The position numbers and the translations under genes are program-made. A stretch of 64,000 nt of DNA. It comes from Mucilaginibacter gossypiicola (lineage in GTDB: Bacteria; Bacteroidota; Bacteroidia; Sphingobacteriales; Sphingobacteriaceae). The notes under the pieces were generated by a model. It ran no database searches and had not been told where the DNA came from. It saw only the letters and a program-made list of their open reading frames with translations. Location of the stretch: NCBI RefSeq assembly GCF_900110105.1, contig NZ_FOCL01000009.1, positions 1 through 64,000 on the forward strand. Reading direction: 5' to 3'. This document shows, in pieces, positions 8,318-17,174 of this stretch (position 1 is the first letter of the stretch; every line of letters begins with the position of its first letter).

Positions 8318-9151
8318 TTATTTAAGTATTAATACCGGGTGCCTGGCGTTTAAGGATAATGCCTCCGTAATACTGCTGTGGGTTAAATTGTAAAAAAAAC
8401 TATGTTTACCCGGCAAGGCAATGATCAATTGCACCTGCTGTGTTGTAGCAAAATTAAGTATGCCCCTCACGATATTTTTATCATCAGAGTAATGAAGCTT
8501 ACATTCATAGCAATTAATCAATTGTTTTACCGAAGCTTCAAACTCTGCTTCCCTACCGATGTGCTTATTCTTAGGATCTACATAAAGAAGCATTAGTTTG
8601 GGGTTGAGCCAACTATGCGAGGTATTAAGGCCTTTTAAAACGCCGAGCCGGGCTACGGCTTCAAGATCGCAGGGCACCAGCGCCTGCTCTATTTTTTGAT
8701 AATTACAATCAGGCGGAATAACCAGTACTTTAACCGGGCTGCTTTTTGCAATTTCGATAATCTGTTCGCCAATCATACTTAATTCATGGCCCATATCGCC
8801 CCCAACTATCATCAGGTCGGGATGCTGATCTTCAACAACATCATGTATGGCCCTAATGATGGGCTCAGTGCTGACTACCGTTTCTATCTCAATATTTTCG
8901 TGGCAGCGGTTTTTCAGCTTTTTCATGAGCGCAGCAAGCTGAACTTCTATTTTTTGCCGTTCATTTTCAATGTCGTCAGCACTTATCAGCAAAAAATCAG
9001 GCGAAGGAAGGATCTGTTCATATACCGATGTATAATAGCTTTTGAGCAGTATAATTTTCTTTACCGGCATATCGCAGCCCATATCTGCTGCAAATTTTAT
9101 AGCATTGGTATTGGTGTCGGAAAAATCTACAGGTATTAATATAGTTTTCAT
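8318..9151 (-). CDS. Universal stress protein with two Usp domains
   Basis: A 277-residue tandem UspA protein. Domain 1 (about 1-147) starts with MKTILIPVDFSDTNTNAIKFA and contains IVGGDMGHELSMIGEQIIEIAKSSPVKVLVIP, close to the ATP-binding G-2x-G-9x-G(S/T) pattern. Domain 2 (about 152-277) is more diverged and ends with STHARHPVLILK-like text (SLNARHPVLILK). Such proteins bind ATP or AMP and accumulate under stress. ATG 9151 is preferred to an in-frame TTG at 9160. No other stress gene is adjacent; the MDR oxidoreductase gene lies upstream on the same strand. Confidence 0.88.
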   Translation of the reverse strand: MKTILIPVDFSDTNTNAIKFAADMGCDMPVKKIILLKSYYTSVYEQILPSPDFLLISADDIENERQKIEVQLAALMKKLKNRCHENIEIETVVSTEPIIRAIHDVVEDQHPDLMIVGGDMGHELSMIGEQIIEIAKSSPVKVLVIPPDCNYQKIEQALVPCDLEAVARLGVLKGLNTSHSWLNPKLMLLYVDPKNKHIGREAEFEASVKQLINCYECKLHYSDDKNIVRGILNFATTQQVQLIIALPGKHSFFYNLTHSSITEALSLNARHPVLILK

Positions 9152-9236
9152 AACAAACAATTTAGGTATGTACGAGACCCGTACGCTTAATGCTAAATTT
9201 ACGATTTGTTTAAGTATTATAATACAATAAATGTTG

Positions 9237-10196
9237 CTAAAATTCTAATAAAACCTTACCCCCTCTATCATAAGCAAAGGCCTGCGCAAACTCATCAACT
9301 TTGTAAGTTGCCGAGGGGAAAAGCTTAAATTCGGCCCGGCCAATAGAGTGCACCAGGTGACTGATCATTTGAGTTCTTTCTTCGTGCGAAAGCCCTGCTA
9401 CATACCCTCTTACACCAAATCCTTTAATGATCAGATTTTTAAAAACAACTTCGGCATTAAGGTAAGCAACCGGCTGCGGATCAAGCAAACCATAAACAAT
9501 AAGGCGGCCTCCGGGCGATAACGACGATATTACTTCGGTAGCCAATTGGCCGCCAACCGCATCAAGAGCCGCTTTAATACCCTTGCCTTTGGTAATTTCA
9601 CTGATAGCTTGCCCGAGTTTGCCGGGTTCGGGCACAATCACCTGTTCTGCCTTTAAAGCTAATAATTCTTGCTTCTGTGCCTCATTGCGTACAGTAGCTA
9701 TAACACAGATACCCTTTTCGGCTGCAAGCTGTATCACAATGCGCGATACTGTTGAATGGCCGGCGGTAAGCAGCAACCAATCGCCGCTTTTAACTTTTGC
9801 TTCCTGTATTAAGCCATATGCCGTGTATGAATTGAGCAGTAACTGCGCGGCTTTTTCTAAGGGGAAGGTATCAGGTAGCAATACAACGTCCTGTTCATCA
9901 ACAATCACATATTGCGCCCAGGCCCCAATTTTACTAAAAGCTACAAAGCTACCTTTCGGAATAATGCTGTCATGCCCCGCCTCTTCAACATAACCGGCAC
10001 CTTCCAATCCTGCTATTTGCGGCAATACAGGCTGATAGCGATATTTTCCCTCAATAAAAAGCAGGTCGGCCGGATGTATGGCACTGGCTTTTACCCTGAT
10101 GAGCAACTGCCCGGGAGCCGGTTTGGGGTAGGCTAAATGTTTCAATTGTACTACATCAGCGGCATTGCCTGCCTGCTCAAAAACCAATGCTTTCAT
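9237..10196 (-). CDS. Quinone oxidoreductase-like MDR protein
   Basis: A 319-residue medium-chain dehydrogenase/reductase. The N-terminal GroES-like domain contains KASAIHPADLLFIEGKY and GLEGAGYVEEAGHD, and the Rossmann domain has LTAGHSTVSRIVIQLA (143-158) followed by VIATVR, whose arginine suggests NADPH. The zinc ligands of alcohol dehydrogenases are absent, so it belongs to the zinc-free quinone oxidoreductase branch. It probably reduces quinones or enals/enones in the cytoplasm. It stands between the stress protein and a lipoprotein gene, with no clear operon partner. Confidence 0.87.
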   Translation of the reverse strand: MKALVFEQAGNAADVVQLKHLAYPKPAPGQLLIRVKASAIHPADLLFIEGKYRYQPVLPQIAGLEGAGYVEEAGHDSIIPKGSFVAFSKIGAWAQYVIVDEQDVVLLPDTFPLEKAAQLLLNSYTAYGLIQEAKVKSGDWLLLTAGHSTVSRIVIQLAAEKGICVIATVRNEAQKQELLALKAEQVIVPEPGKLGQAISEITKGKGIKAALDAVGGQLATEVISSLSPGGRLIVYGLLDPQPVAYLNAEVVFKNLIIKGFGVRGYVAGLSHEERTQMISHLVHSIGRAEFKLFPSATYKVDEFAQAFAYDRGGKVLLEF

Positions 10197-10275
10197 AGTT
10201 GAAATACAAATTTCAGCTATGAAAGTTTTAGCGGTCTTAGATTGCCCGGCTGTAAAACCGGGTAAAAAGATTTTA

Positions 10276-11148
10276 TTACTTTAAAGTAAACTGCATGCTT
10301 CTTGGTAAGGGAGATATATTATCTGATGGAAATGCTGTTAACGAAGCGCCATCGAGAACTAATTCTGTTATATAATTGTCCTTGTTAACTTTTGACACCG
10401 CTTTAAAGCTGCCTTTTGATACTGTCTTGTCTAAGTTGGTTATCACATAGTCGATGCTATTTAACAAGTTTTTCGATCCCTTACCGTAATTGAGGTACTT
10501 ATCAACATTTGATGTAGTATTTGTGGCAAATATGGGCGCAAAAAGAGCCACCGGGCTTAGCACTTTTACAGCAGTGTTATAGTTAAATGAGTATTGCCTT
10601 GTTATCAAACCTCCATCGGTATTTGATAAAGTAAATTTTGAATAATTACCATTTTTAACTTCGTAATTAATCACCGAATAGGTTGAATTAGTCTTATTGT
10701 CAAAATCTATTGACATGGTCACTTTGTTCAGGTATCCATTTGCATCATAGCTAAAGTTTTCCATCGACTTGATGTTGTTCCCGTTCTGCACCTCTTCGGA
10801 ATTATGATAAACCACTCTTCCCTCATTATCTAATTTATAAGAATCCTTCTCGTTAGTGTTCAATGTTAAATTTGAACCGGCGTAGGTAAATCCTATCCTA
10901 TGAGTTGCTGTTCCGTTTTCATCAAACGATATTACCGAATCAACTTTTCCATCGCCGGTATATTTAACAACATCAGACACGAACTTTTTATTTATAGCAA
11001 GATCTCCCCATTGATAGTTGACCTTGCTAACGCTTAGCGGAGTGGTATTGGTAGCAGCGTTATCATCTTTTTTGCAGGAAGCTATCAAAACAGCGACAAA
11101 AGCTATCGCCAGGCATTTTTTTATGCCGAATAGTACAGGTTGTTTCAT
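10276..11148 (-). CDS. Lipoprotein of unknown function
   Basis: From ATG 11148 this is a 290-residue lipoprotein with a signal ending in IASC and a mature start of CKKDD. An in-frame ATG at 11199 would put 17 hydrophilic residues before the signal and is less likely. The mature part has repeated short strands of the type FTYAGSNLTLNTNE, FSYDANGYLNKVTMSI and YSFNYNTA, resembling YD/RHS-like or DUF4595-type beta lipoproteins common in Bacteroidota. Function unknown. It lies downstream of the TonB receptor in the same direction, but a hairpin (11344-11376) separates them. Confidence 0.72.
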   Translation of the reverse strand: MKQPVLFGIKKCLAIAFVAVLIASCKKDDNAATNTTPLSVSKVNYQWGDLAINKKFVSDVVKYTGDGKVDSVISFDENGTATHRIGFTYAGSNLTLNTNEKDSYKLDNEGRVVYHNSEEVQNGNNIKSMENFSYDANGYLNKVTMSIDFDNKTNSTYSVINYEVKNGNYSKFTLSNTDGGLITRQYSFNYNTAVKVLSPVALFAPIFATNTTSNVDKYLNYGKGSKNLLNSIDYVITNLDKTVSKGSFKAVSKVNKDNYITELVLDGASLTAFPSDNISPLPRSMQFTLK

Positions 11149-11343
11149 AAAAGAAGTTGTTGCGGATTTAGTGTGTTTTGCGATAATAAGGTTAGCCATA
11201 CAGGGTTTAGGTTTAATTAATATCTAATACGTGCGGTATTAATAATTATTACATAATTACGCTAAAATTTCATGATCAAAGGTTATTTCCCCAAAGGATG
11301 GCCTCCTGCAGTGCATGCATCTTAAAAAAATACCCGGACATAA

Positions 11344-11376
11344 GAAAGGCTTACCTGTAAAAGAGGTAAGCCTTTC
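11344..11376 (-). terminator. Hairpin after the TonB receptor gene
   Basis: GAAAGGCTTACCT (11344-11356) and its exact complement (11364-11376) form a 13-base stem with a 7-base loop, 23 bases past the receptor stop codon. The T-tract on the minus strand is short, so termination may be partial. Confidence 0.65.
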
Positions 11377-11398
11377 CTGGTGAAGGATATTATTATTT

Positions 11399-13783
11399 TT
11401 AAAACTTAATGCTGAGGCTCAAAGTTCCACGGGTTGGGTTTTGAGGAGCCAAACGGAACGACCAGTATTTTTCATTGGTCAGGTTATCCAACTTAAATCC
11501 TAAACGATATTTAGGGCGGTCATAAAATACTGTAGCATCAACTGTAGTATATGACGGTATGGTAAATTTAAATGTTTGGGTATTGGTTTGATACGAATCA
11601 CTGCCGTAGTTGCCACCAACTCCAAAACCTAAACCCTGGATATTTCCGTGCATAATGCGGTAGCTCATCCATAGGTTGGCCAATCGCGCCGGGCCTGAGT
11701 TGGCCGGACGTAAACCTTCTACCGACGCAGCCCCTTTGGTAATTTTACTATCGTTATAGGCAAACCCTGCAACAATGTTAAATCCGCTAAAAGGATTGGC
11801 TATAACTTCGGCTTCAATGCCTTTACTTAATTGGGTACCCGCCTGTGTTATAAAACCGGGGTGCGCTAAATCGTCCATAATGGTATTGGTTACATTAATA
11901 TTATAGTAACTAACGGTCGAACTTAGTTTATGATCCCAAGCATCAACCTTTACACCACCCTCCCATTGATTGGCATACTGTGGCTTGAAAGTTGAATTAT
12001 CGAAACTGGTGGCTGTAGGGGTGGCATTATTAAAGCCGTTCATATAGTTACCAAACAACGATACCTGGTCTTTAACCAATTGGTAAACCAAACCAAATTT
12101 AGGCGACAATGCTGTTTGGCTGAAGTTACCTGTTGTTTTACCATTAGCCGGGGTATAAGCACCTTTGTTTACAAATCTGTCTATCCTGATGCTGGCCATA
12201 GCATTTAGTCGGTCGGTAATGTTAAATACATCCGAAACATAGGCTGCGTACGAGCTTTGGTTATTTTGCACATATGAGTTGGCATTGGGAGCTAAGGCAG
12301 CAATAAGTGATGAGATTTTATCGGCATTAAAATTATTGTAAGCCGCTCCCGGATTTTTATAGCTGATGCCCGGCAAGGTAACTGTGTAGTTTGTCCAGTT
12401 ACTTCTTTGATTATAATATTCCAATCCGGCAACTATGCGGTTACGGAATTGGCCTATCTTGAAATCGCCGATAAAGTTTTGCTGAACATTGGTGATATAG
12501 TAAGGATAATCCTGATTGATAGCCTGCTGCTTTATTAAAGTATCGGCAAGGCTTAGCTGAGTAACGTAACCTTTGGTAGATGAATAGGTTTTGTTAAACA
12601 TAGTTTGCGATTTCCAGTTATCCGAAATTTTGTAATTGATCAGCGAATAAAGGTCAATCTGCCTGCTTAAGTAATCGACACCGTTGTTGCCGAATGAGCG
12701 TTTATAATCAATGCCCAAATCTTTAACATTGTAAATTTTCCCTTTAGCATCCGGCGCAAGCCTGTATGCCGATGTCGCATTGGAGTTACCAACTTCAAGG
12801 TCTACATCAACAGTTAAACGGTCATTAACAATATATGTAATGCTTGGCGCAACAAAAAAGCCGCGGGTAAAGCCGGCGTCCTGGAAGCTATGCTCGTTAT
12901 GCAACGCCGCATTTACGCGAAACAGTACCGTTTTATCCTTATTCAATGGCATGTTAACATCAGCCGTAAGGCGGTTAAGATCAAAACTGCCTGTTTGGTA
13001 GGCGATTTCGGTACGCGGCGTTTCATTGGGTTGCTTGGTAACGCGGTTAAATAACCCCCCAAACGATGCAAGACTACTATTGAACAGCGTACCTGTAGGG
13101 CCTTTTATAGCCTCGATTTTTTCGATATCGGCAGGGTCAATACTGTTAAAGTTATAACCAGCAACACTGTTACGAATAAAGTTACCGGTAACAAAACCTC
13201 TCGATAATAAGGTTGTACGGCCATTGTTATACACCAGCGGTACACCTGTACCCGGTATGTTTTTAAACCCATCTACATAACTGGTTACTACCTGTTCTTT
13301 CATCAGCTCGCTGGTAACAACACTGTAAACCTGCGGATTTTCCAAGTTTTTGATAGGTAAGCGTGCAACATCTTCTGTTTCCTTTTTCAGGAACTTGTTA
13401 TGTTTGGCGCTTTTTACGTACACTTCCTGAAGGTCTTTCGCTCCTTCTGTTAAAACAAAGTTTATGGTAGTAGTTTCGCCTGCAACAACTGTAACCTGTT
13501 TGGTTTGAGTTTGCAGGCCAACAAAACTGGCAACAAGACTGTATGTACCTGGTTTAATATTTTTAATGATATAATGGCCGCTTTGCGCTGCGGTGGCTCC
13601 CTGCCCGGTTTCTGTTACTGTAATGTTTACAAATTCGGCAGCCTTGCCATCAGATGTTTTTACAGTACCTTTTATAGCGCCCGAAATACTTTGTGCCTTT
13701 GCATTAATATTTAACAGTAACAGCATTAACACACAGGTTAAAGCTTTGCCGAAGTTATTCTTGATGATTAATGATACGCTCAT
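11399..13783 (-). CDS. TonB-dependent siderophore-type receptor
   Basis: A 794-residue outer-membrane receptor from ATG 13783; an in-frame ATG at 13831 is possible, but the signal peptide (ending NAKAQ) fits the shorter form. After the signal comes a carboxypeptidase-D-regulatory-like domain (about 30-115: GTVKTSDGKAAEFVNITV), then the plug with LSRGF and IEKIEAIKGPTGTLFN, and a beta-barrel ending in SLSIKF with the terminal Phe. Features such as VTKQP and the short L-S-R-G-F segment resemble FhuE/FpvA-like ferric siderophore receptors. It probably imports an iron chelate. A consensus promoter lies upstream (13928-13958). No Fur-box was recognised and no siderophore synthesis genes are nearby. 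Confidence 0.9.
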   Translation of the reverse strand: MSVSLIIKNNFGKALTCVLMLLLLNINAKAQSISGAIKGTVKTSDGKAAEFVNITVTETGQGATAAQSGHYIIKNIKPGTYSLVASFVGLQTQTKQVTVVAGETTTINFVLTEGAKDLQEVYVKSAKHNKFLKKETEDVARLPIKNLENPQVYSVVTSELMKEQVVTSYVDGFKNIPGTGVPLVYNNGRTTLLSRGFVTGNFIRNSVAGYNFNSIDPADIEKIEAIKGPTGTLFNSSLASFGGLFNRVTKQPNETPRTEIAYQTGSFDLNRLTADVNMPLNKDKTVLFRVNAALHNEHSFQDAGFTRGFFVAPSITYIVNDRLTVDVDLEVGNSNATSAYRLAPDAKGKIYNVKDLGIDYKRSFGNNGVDYLSRQIDLYSLINYKISDNWKSQTMFNKTYSSTKGYVTQLSLADTLIKQQAINQDYPYYITNVQQNFIGDFKIGQFRNRIVAGLEYYNQRSNWTNYTVTLPGISYKNPGAAYNNFNADKISSLIAALAPNANSYVQNNQSSYAAYVSDVFNITDRLNAMASIRIDRFVNKGAYTPANGKTTGNFSQTALSPKFGLVYQLVKDQVSLFGNYMNGFNNATPTATSFDNSTFKPQYANQWEGGVKVDAWDHKLSSTVSYYNINVTNTIMDDLAHPGFITQAGTQLSKGIEAEVIANPFSGFNIVAGFAYNDSKITKGAASVEGLRPANSGPARLANLWMSYRIMHGNIQGLGFGVGGNYGSDSYQTNTQTFKFTIPSYTTVDATVFYDRPKYRLGFKLDNLTNEKYWSFRLAPQNPTRGTLSLSIKF

Positions 13784-13927
13784 TTTGGCAGACCTGCCGA
13801 AAGCGCAAACAGGGGTAAATGTAAAATGCATATTTTACTTAAATAATAAAGTCGATTAAAGGATCAGCAATAAATTTTTATCCGCGCTATGAAGCTTTTT
13901 GGCGACCAACAAGCCCGGATTTGGGCG

Positions 13928-13958
13928 CAAAGGTATATTTATTTAGATTAATTACAAA
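13928..13958 (-). promoter_or_regulatory. Consensus Bacteroidota promoter for the TonB receptor gene
   Basis: On the minus strand TTTG (13955-13958) is followed by a 19-base spacer and TACCTTTG (13928-13935), an exact match to the consensus. It predicts a start near 13921 and a leader of about 90-140 bases. The remainder of the 13832-14164 gap holds no gene that I can support. Confidence 0.75.
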
Positions 13959-14164
13959 TAAGGTTAAGGAAATATCTTTAACTAATTGGTAAAGAGATCA
14001 TAACAGCCGTGCTATAGTTTCAAAAAAAAGGAGAATAAAATGAATGACAACTAAAAGTTACTTTGGGTTGAGTAACTAATTAAAGGCAAACCAGATAAAA
14101 TGAGGGTTCTTAGTTGTATTGCTGTCCTTACAGAACTCCCAGCTCCAATGGAGGGATAAGAGGG

Positions 14165-14809
14165 CTATTGTAAATCTATACCAACACGTTGATTCAGGGC
14201 TGCGTTGGTTGTTTTGTAAACTGTTTCAATTGGAACGAGTAATTCATTGATACGCCCCGCATCTAACAACTGCTTTTGCTGTTTTACAAAATCGGTAATA
14301 TCTTCAATACGGGTAATTTGCTTTTTTCCGAAATTTTCAAGCACATTGCCTTTTAAACCCAATTGTATTGCTCGTCGTTCCTGCTTATGGCCATAAGGGT
14401 CATGATCGGGGTCCCATTGCAGACGTACTTCTTTCTGGCCGAGGTTAGCCCGCCATTGTTCGTGGCTAACGTAGTAATGAGGATTAAAGGAAGAGATTAC
14501 AGCTTCATTTAAAACAGATTCAAAGTCTTTTTTCTTTATCCATAAAGCCAGCACACTTTCCTGGTTTTCCTTTTCGGCCCAACCACAGCGGTACATCATC
14601 CATAAAAAGTTGGGCTTAATCCATGACATGCGGCTGTAGCTATACTCACTTCCGCCCAAAAACTGGTTTTCGGCAGCAAAACGGGCAATGCTTTTTTTAT
14701 ACGCCTGGTAAACTACAATTTCTTCTTCGGTTTGATGGACAAGGATGTGCTGCCCCGTTTTAGGCCAGTGTTCCAGGCCCCGTTTGTAAAATTCTGTTAT
14801 AATATTCAT
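14165..14809 (-). CDS. DUF4291 family protein
   Basis: A 214-residue protein that matches my recollection of the DUF4291 family: an N-terminal EEIVVYQAYKKSIARFAAENQ, the central SRMSWIKPNFLWMMYRCGWA, and RLQWDPDHDPYGHKQERRAIQLGL. The conserved Arg/Ser/Trp/Lys and the WDPDHDP segment suggest an enzyme, but the function is unknown. It has no signal peptide, so it should be cytoplasmic. The gene follows the sulfotransferase gene by 45 bases in the same direction and could belong to that operon; family members also occur in unrelated contexts. Confidence 0.8.
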   Translation of the reverse strand: MNIITEFYKRGLEHWPKTGQHILVHQTEEEIVVYQAYKKSIARFAAENQFLGGSEYSYSRMSWIKPNFLWMMYRCGWAEKENQESVLALWIKKKDFESVLNEAVISSFNPHYYVSHEQWRANLGQKEVRLQWDPDHDPYGHKQERRAIQLGLKGNVLENFGKKQITRIEDITDFVKQQKQLLDAGRINELLVPIETVYKTTNAALNQRVGIDLQ

Positions 14810-14854
14810 ACTATAATATAACGAATTTTCATGACAATATCAAGCGCCTCCCTC

Positions 14855-15733
14855 CTATTCTTCCTTCCCAGGAAAGCTTTCGCTGCCACGCATATAGCTT
14901 CCTAAACGTTTGAGCAGGTAAGTTGCTTTTATCAGCAAAACTTTATCGGTAACAAAATCGCTGATATCATCTGCCTTGTTCATCAGTTCCTGTTTGTACA
15001 CATCTTTAAAATCAAAATAGTTAAGTGCAAACTTCCATTTACCTGTTAAAAATGAAAAAACCTCGCTATCGTTTTCAAGCAATTGTGAATAGTTAATTAC
15101 CAGGTAATCATCCGGATTAAGCTTTTTAAGCGTTTGCAGAATTGCCTCGTTGTAGCTGATCCATACTTTTAAATAATTCTCGGCATGGTCATGATGAAAA
15201 GCCTTCAATCTGCGTGGTCGCCTGAAATAAGTCCAGGCCATCCGTTGAATATAATTGCGGGCCATGTACTTTTTATCAATTGCGGCAAAATCGCGCCTAA
15301 GCAGTGAGCTAACCACCGATTGATAGTTACGCAGAATTACGAGGTACCTGGCACCCGGCAGCAACTTTGCATAAGTGTCCAGGAAAAGACAAGTACGCGG
15401 ATCTTTCCAGGCCCACTGCTCGTAAAGATTCTGCTTGATAGCAATAACAGCCTTCATTTTTTCGAGCTGGTAAAGCGGCACTTCAATATCCCTGGTATCG
15501 GTAAGCCCAGATACTTCAAGACTATTACGATCAAGGATTTCTTCATGAAGCTTTAAAAACTCCAGATCTTCAAAGTGACCATCAACATTTCCTATGCCGC
15601 TGCCACATAAGCGTTCGCCAACTTGCAAACCGCAGCGGCTTAACCAATTGGTTACAAGCGACGTGCCCGAACGGTGCATACCGGCAATAATCAAAGTTTG
15701 CCGGGGTGTAAATTTAACTGCTGTATTGATCAT
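14855..15733 (-). CDS. Sulfotransferase family protein
   Basis: A 292-residue protein with the PAPS-binding signatures of sulfotransferases. The 5'-phosphosulfate loop is GMHRSGTSLVTNWL (18-31), and the 3'-phosphate site is the strand LVILRNYQSVVSSLLRRDF, with R135 and S139. It would transfer sulfate from PAPS to a hydroxyl or amino group of an unknown acceptor, possibly a glycan, lipid or small molecule. It begins 8 bases after the APS kinase gene ends, an arrangement that supplies its own donor. No transmembrane segment is seen, so it acts in the cytoplasm. Confidence 0.87.
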   Translation of the reverse strand: MINTAVKFTPRQTLIIAGMHRSGTSLVTNWLSRCGLQVGERLCGSGIGNVDGHFEDLEFLKLHEEILDRNSLEVSGLTDTRDIEVPLYQLEKMKAVIAIKQNLYEQWAWKDPRTCLFLDTYAKLLPGARYLVILRNYQSVVSSLLRRDFAAIDKKYMARNYIQRMAWTYFRRPRRLKAFHHDHAENYLKVWISYNEAILQTLKKLNPDDYLVINYSQLLENDSEVFSFLTGKWKFALNYFDFKDVYKQELMNKADDISDFVTDKVLLIKATYLLKRLGSYMRGSESFPGKEE

Positions 15734-15741
15734 GGCTTAGT

Positions 15742-16305
15742 TTAATAACGGCCGGTTACGTGTAGTGGCTTGCTTTGTACCTGCTGATAGTTATCAAGAA
15801 TAAACCCGGCCAGAGCCTCTGTAGCATCAGTTAGCCTGGTAATATGAGTGTTGATATACAGATCAGGCGATGATGGGATCTGGAAAGGATCATTAACACC
15901 GCTTAGGTTACTTAACTTATCGGGGTGCCCTTCTGGTAATAATGCACGTTTATACAGTCCTTTGGTATCCCTTTGCATTAATGTTTTTACCGGGCAGTCA
16001 ATGTGTATCAGTTTCACGTCAGGATAGGAGGCTATCAGTTCGCGGCGAATCACATCATAAGGGTTTATAGCACTGATAACAGTTACCACGCCATGCCCGG
16101 ATAATTTATTGGCAATAAAACCCAGTCTGCGGATGTTTTCAAAACGATCTTCCTTGGTGTAGCCCAGGTTAGGGAATAATTTTTGGCGATATACATCGGC
16201 ATCAATAATTTCGACAGGAATATCAGTATCAGATAACCTCATTTTAACATTTTGGGCAAGAGTAGTTTTACCAGAGCCGGATAACCCACAAAGCAGAATA
16301 ATCAT
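15742..16305 (-). CDS. cysC: Adenylyl-sulfate (APS) kinase
   Basis: A 187-residue kinase that phosphorylates APS to PAPS with ATP. The P-loop is GLSGSGKTT (7-15), D36 lies in IIDADVYR, and DRFENIRRLGFIA (53-65) and RDTKGLYKRAL (112-122) are the APS-binding segments of CysC. SGVNDPFQIPSSPDL matches the C-terminal lid. Its length is typical for a stand-alone CysC. ATP sulfurylase genes (cysD/cysN) are not in the window. The sulfotransferase gene starts 8 bases downstream, so PAPS is probably meant for sulfation rather than for assimilation. Two TGTATCGAT sites lie about 100 bases upstream. Confidence 0.92.
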   Translation of the reverse strand: MIILLCGLSGSGKTTLAQNVKMRLSDTDIPVEIIDADVYRQKLFPNLGYTKEDRFENIRRLGFIANKLSGHGVVTVISAINPYDVIRRELIASYPDVKLIHIDCPVKTLMQRDTKGLYKRALLPEGHPDKLSNLSGVNDPFQIPSSPDLYINTHITRLTDATEALAGFILDNYQQVQSKPLHVTGRY

Positions 16306-16400
16306 AAGGTGGTGTGTTAAGCGTTAATAATAATTACAGTTTAAACCGTTATTGAAGGCTTAACGCAAATATTTCGGACGAAATTGCCGTTAACACTTTG

Positions 16401-16430
16401 TGTATCGATACATAGCAACATTGTATCGAT
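16401..16430. promoter_or_regulatory. Paired TGTATCGAT sites, possible operator
   Basis: TGTATCGATACA (16401-16412) is a perfect 12-base palindrome, and TGTATCGAT recurs at 16422-16430. The two copies start 21 bases apart, two helical turns, about 100 bases before cysC and 60 bases past the methyltransferase stop codon. The layout fits a dimer-binding operator; no regulator is adjacent. Confidence 0.4.
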
Positions 16431-16488
16431 GAACCGGAAAATGACGTAGACGGGAGGAAAAAAGAAAAAGCTAATCTATAAGTAACGG

Positions 16489-17103
16489 TTATTGCTTTTG
16501 TATACACCAGGTTGTCATGCAGCGCAGGTTTTGAACGTTGGTTGTTTTTATAGGCTCATAAAGCTGTGCACCAAGCTCGCGGGTGTATTCAAGCAGGATC
16601 TCTTCGTTTACCAAAAAACGTTCGGAGCCGTCGGGCAGCAGATAACGGTAGTTACCCAATGGCTGCACTGATGTTTCAATACCGATATCAGATGCCAGCC
16701 TTGCAAAAAAATAACCACCGGGCTTCAATACCCGCCATAGTGAGCGCAACATGCTGTCAAAATGCTCAGCATCATTAGCAAAGTGCAGCACAGCGCTGCA
16801 AATTACAAGATCGAACTGCCCATCACTGAAAGGCAAATTTTCGACAGCGGCGAGCTTGAAGTTATCGGGCGAATGATCAGGGCACAGTTCGGCAGATAAA
16901 CGTTTAGACAATTCAACAGCATGTTCGCTTTGATCAACACCATAAACCTTAAAGCCATTCTGCAAAAAATAAGCAATGTTCCGGCCGTTGCCACAGCCCG
17001 CATCAAGTACCGAATGGCAGTTGTCAAAACGACCTTTCAACAACTGGTCGAACAAATAGATGTCGATATTGCCGTATAGTTTCCGGAGGTTATTGCTGCT
17101 CAT
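16489..17103 (-). CDS. Class I SAM-dependent methyltransferase
   Basis: A 204-residue Rossmann methyltransferase. Motif I is VLDAGCGNGRNIAYF (32-46), motif II is the acidic GVDQSEHAV, and the post-I motif ENLPFSDGQFDLVICSAVLHF is typical of the UbiE/Methyltransf_11 group. The substrate is unknown. The gene has its own space of 183 bases before cysC and is divergent from the YjbR gene. The initial ATG overlaps nothing and gives the usual length. Confidence 0.85.
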   Translation of the reverse strand: MSSNNLRKLYGNIDIYLFDQLLKGRFDNCHSVLDAGCGNGRNIAYFLQNGFKVYGVDQSEHAVELSKRLSAELCPDHSPDNFKLAAVENLPFSDGQFDLVICSAVLHFANDAEHFDSMLRSLWRVLKPGGYFFARLASDIGIETSVQPLGNYRYLLPDGSERFLVNEEILLEYTRELGAQLYEPIKTTNVQNLRCMTTWCIQKQ

Positions 17104-17174
17104 GGCCCTTGCTGATTTGAACCCGAAATTACTGTTTTATTGGATGCGTTTAAGAAAACTTATTAACTTTAAGT

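Noticed and set aside
9583..9993. 136-codon antisense frame across the MDR oxidoreductase
   Set aside because: Opposite a gene with clear MDR motifs; low-complexity Ser/Cys-rich translation.
10245..10262. CCCGG...CCGGG hairpin as terminator of the lipoprotein gene
   Set aside because: Only a 5-base stem and no T-tract on the minus strand.
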